This document shows positions 5,786-5,999 of a DNA stretch of 5,999 nucleotides, in pieces; position 1 is the first letter of the stretch, and each line of letters opens with the position of its first letter. The notes beneath the pieces were generated by a model. The model worked only from the letters and a program-made list of their open reading frames with translations, did not search any database and had not been told where the DNA came from. The DNA lies in the NCBI GenBank assembly GCA_018396615.1, contig JAGTQT010000083.1, positions 1 to 5,999 of the forward strand. Direction: 5' to 3'. This stretch comes from Candidatus Bathyarchaeota archaeon. GTDB taxonomy: Archaea > Thermoproteota > Bathyarchaeia > Bathyarchaeales > Bathycorpusculaceae. The position numbers and the translations under genes were made by a program.

Positions 5786-5805
5786 CGTATACGAAAGCAT
5801 CAACA
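5786..5805 (-). repeat. Dispersed 20-base motif, copy 3 (right terminal inverted repeat)
   Basis: The minus strand reads TGTTGATGCTTTCGTATACG. With copy 2 it forms the inverted pair bounding the possible element. The outer flank is GGTT, matching the left flank. Confidence 0.55.
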
Positions 5806-5829
5806 GGTTTTAAAGGATTCGGCAAGCAA

Positions 5830-5846
5830 AAGCCATTATAAGGCTT
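5830..5846 (+). promoter_or_regulatory. TATA box inside a short palindrome, GNAT promoter
   Basis: AAGCC-ATTATAA-GGCTT places a TATA-like ATTATAA within a 5+5 inverted repeat, about 25-30 bases before the ATG at 5866. Initiation would fall at or next to the ATG, predicting a leaderless transcript. The palindrome around the TATA box could bind a repressor that blocks TBP, which is inference only. Confidence 0.4.
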
Positions 5847-5865
5847 ATCGCCCCTTCTGGTAATT

Positions 5866-5999
5866 ATGAAATCTGGAAGAATTCTAAAAAGCTTCACTGC
5901 CAAAGACGGGAGACACGTTGTCTTGAGAACGCCTAGGTGGGAGGACATGGATGACTTGCTTGAGCTTATTAACTCGCTTGTTGAAGAAAAGGCATTCAA
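5866..5999 (+). CDS. GNAT family N-acetyltransferase (partial, N-terminal 44 residues)
   Basis: The gene is cut by the right edge of the window; 44 codons from the ATG at 5866 are open. The segment FTAKDGRHVVLRTPRWEDMD followed by DLLELINSLVEEKAF is the typical beta1-alpha1 start of GNAT enzymes: a strand ending in an Arg-x-P-x-x-x-D turn, then a helix in which LINSLVEE is common. The acetyl-CoA motif lies beyond the window, so the acceptor and subgroup cannot be stated. It is a different type from the GNAT at 798-1376, which lacks this N-terminus. No strong Shine-Dalgarno precedes the ATG (only GGTAATT), consistent with leaderless transcription from the TATA box at 5835-5841. A minus-strand open frame covering 5999-5760 is its shadow. 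Confidence 0.82.
   Translation, partial: MKSGRILKSFTAKDGRHVVLRTPRWEDMDDLLELINSLVEEKAF

Larger units (their letters stand above)
5518..5805. mobile_element. Possible small non-autonomous (MITE-like) element with 20-bp terminal inverted repeats
   Basis: The left end TGTTGATGCTTGTGTATACG (5518-5537) and the right end CGTATACGAAAGCATCAACA (5786-5805) are inverted copies matching at 18 of 20 positions. The four bases just outside are identical on both sides: GGTT at 5514-5517 and GGTT at 5806-5809, as expected of a target-site duplication. The 288-bp interior is T-rich on the plus strand and codes for nothing recognisable, so it would depend on a transposase elsewhere. I do not recognise the family. 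A third, solitary copy of the end sequence at 364-383 shows that the motif is repeated, but the four-base duplication could be chance. Confidence 0.4.
5034..5865. other. Long gene-poor region between divergent lonB and GNAT genes
   Basis: Over 800 bases hold no frame with a convincing start, ribosome site and domain. What is present: an inverted-repeat pair at 5093-5107 and 5220-5234 enclosing a hairpin at 5140-5170; a 9-bp stem at 5336-5375; a minus-strand frame at 5391-5251 without a start codon that reads plausibly as protein; short hydrophobic plus-strand frames at 5451-5525 and 5475-5552, the second starting MVGVIFAYHSEFVGLLMLVY; a possible 288-bp element bounded by inverted repeats at 5518-5805; and a 15-base palindrome followed by T-rich sequence at 5676-5706. 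The region is a candidate for decayed genes, a small non-autonomous element or an unannotated RNA. No tRNA or rRNA is seen. Confidence 0.6.

Noticed and set aside
5760..5999. 79-codon minus-strand frame at the right edge
   Set aside because: It lies antisense to the GNAT start, whose translation is recognisable; only its last codons overlap the 20-base motif.

Overview
The window looks archaeal. The strongest evidence is a membrane-anchored LonB-type protease (two transmembrane helices inserted between Walker A and Walker B), a Hjc-type Holliday junction resolvase, and TATA-like boxes about 25-50 bases ahead of several starts, with weak or absent Shine-Dalgarno sequences and some non-ATG starts. 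An uncultivated TACK-type archaeon such as a Bathyarchaeia member would fit, but no rRNA or tRNA is present, so the lineage is a guess.

Layout: (1) 1-286, minus strand, the N-terminal part of a PLP-dependent class III aminotransferase of the glutamate-1-semialdehyde aminomutase-like group, cut by the window edge. (2) 287-797, a roughly 510-base gene-poor stretch with one copy of a 20-base dispersed motif. (3) 798-1376, plus strand, a GNAT acetyltransferase with a Cys/Trp-rich GACGGCWCMWWR motif. (4) 1457-2191, plus strand, a winged-helix plus PD-(D/E)XK nuclease of Mrr-like type. (5) 2208-2642, minus strand, Hjc, converging on the nuclease with only 16 bases between the two stops. (6) 2705-4999, minus strand, LonB, 62 bases upstream of hjc on the same strand. 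(7) 5000-5865, about 870 bases without a convincing gene but rich in inverted repeats, including a possible 288-bp element with 20-bp terminal inverted repeats and a flanking GGTT duplication. (8) 5866-5999, plus strand, the start of a second, different GNAT acetyltransferase, probably on a leaderless transcript.

The genes are mostly single housekeeping or maintenance functions: membrane protein quality control (LonB), recombination repair (Hjc), an orphan restriction-like nuclease, and two acetyltransferases. There is no phage, CRISPR or toxin-antitoxin cassette. The least explained material is non-coding: a TGTTGATGCTTNNGTATAC motif seen three times, two copies in inverted orientation as possible ends of a small element, and nested inverted repeats upstream of lonB. 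Among the proteins, the unusual points are an aromatic-rich insertion ahead of the LonB Walker A motif and a Cys/His cluster around the nuclease active site.
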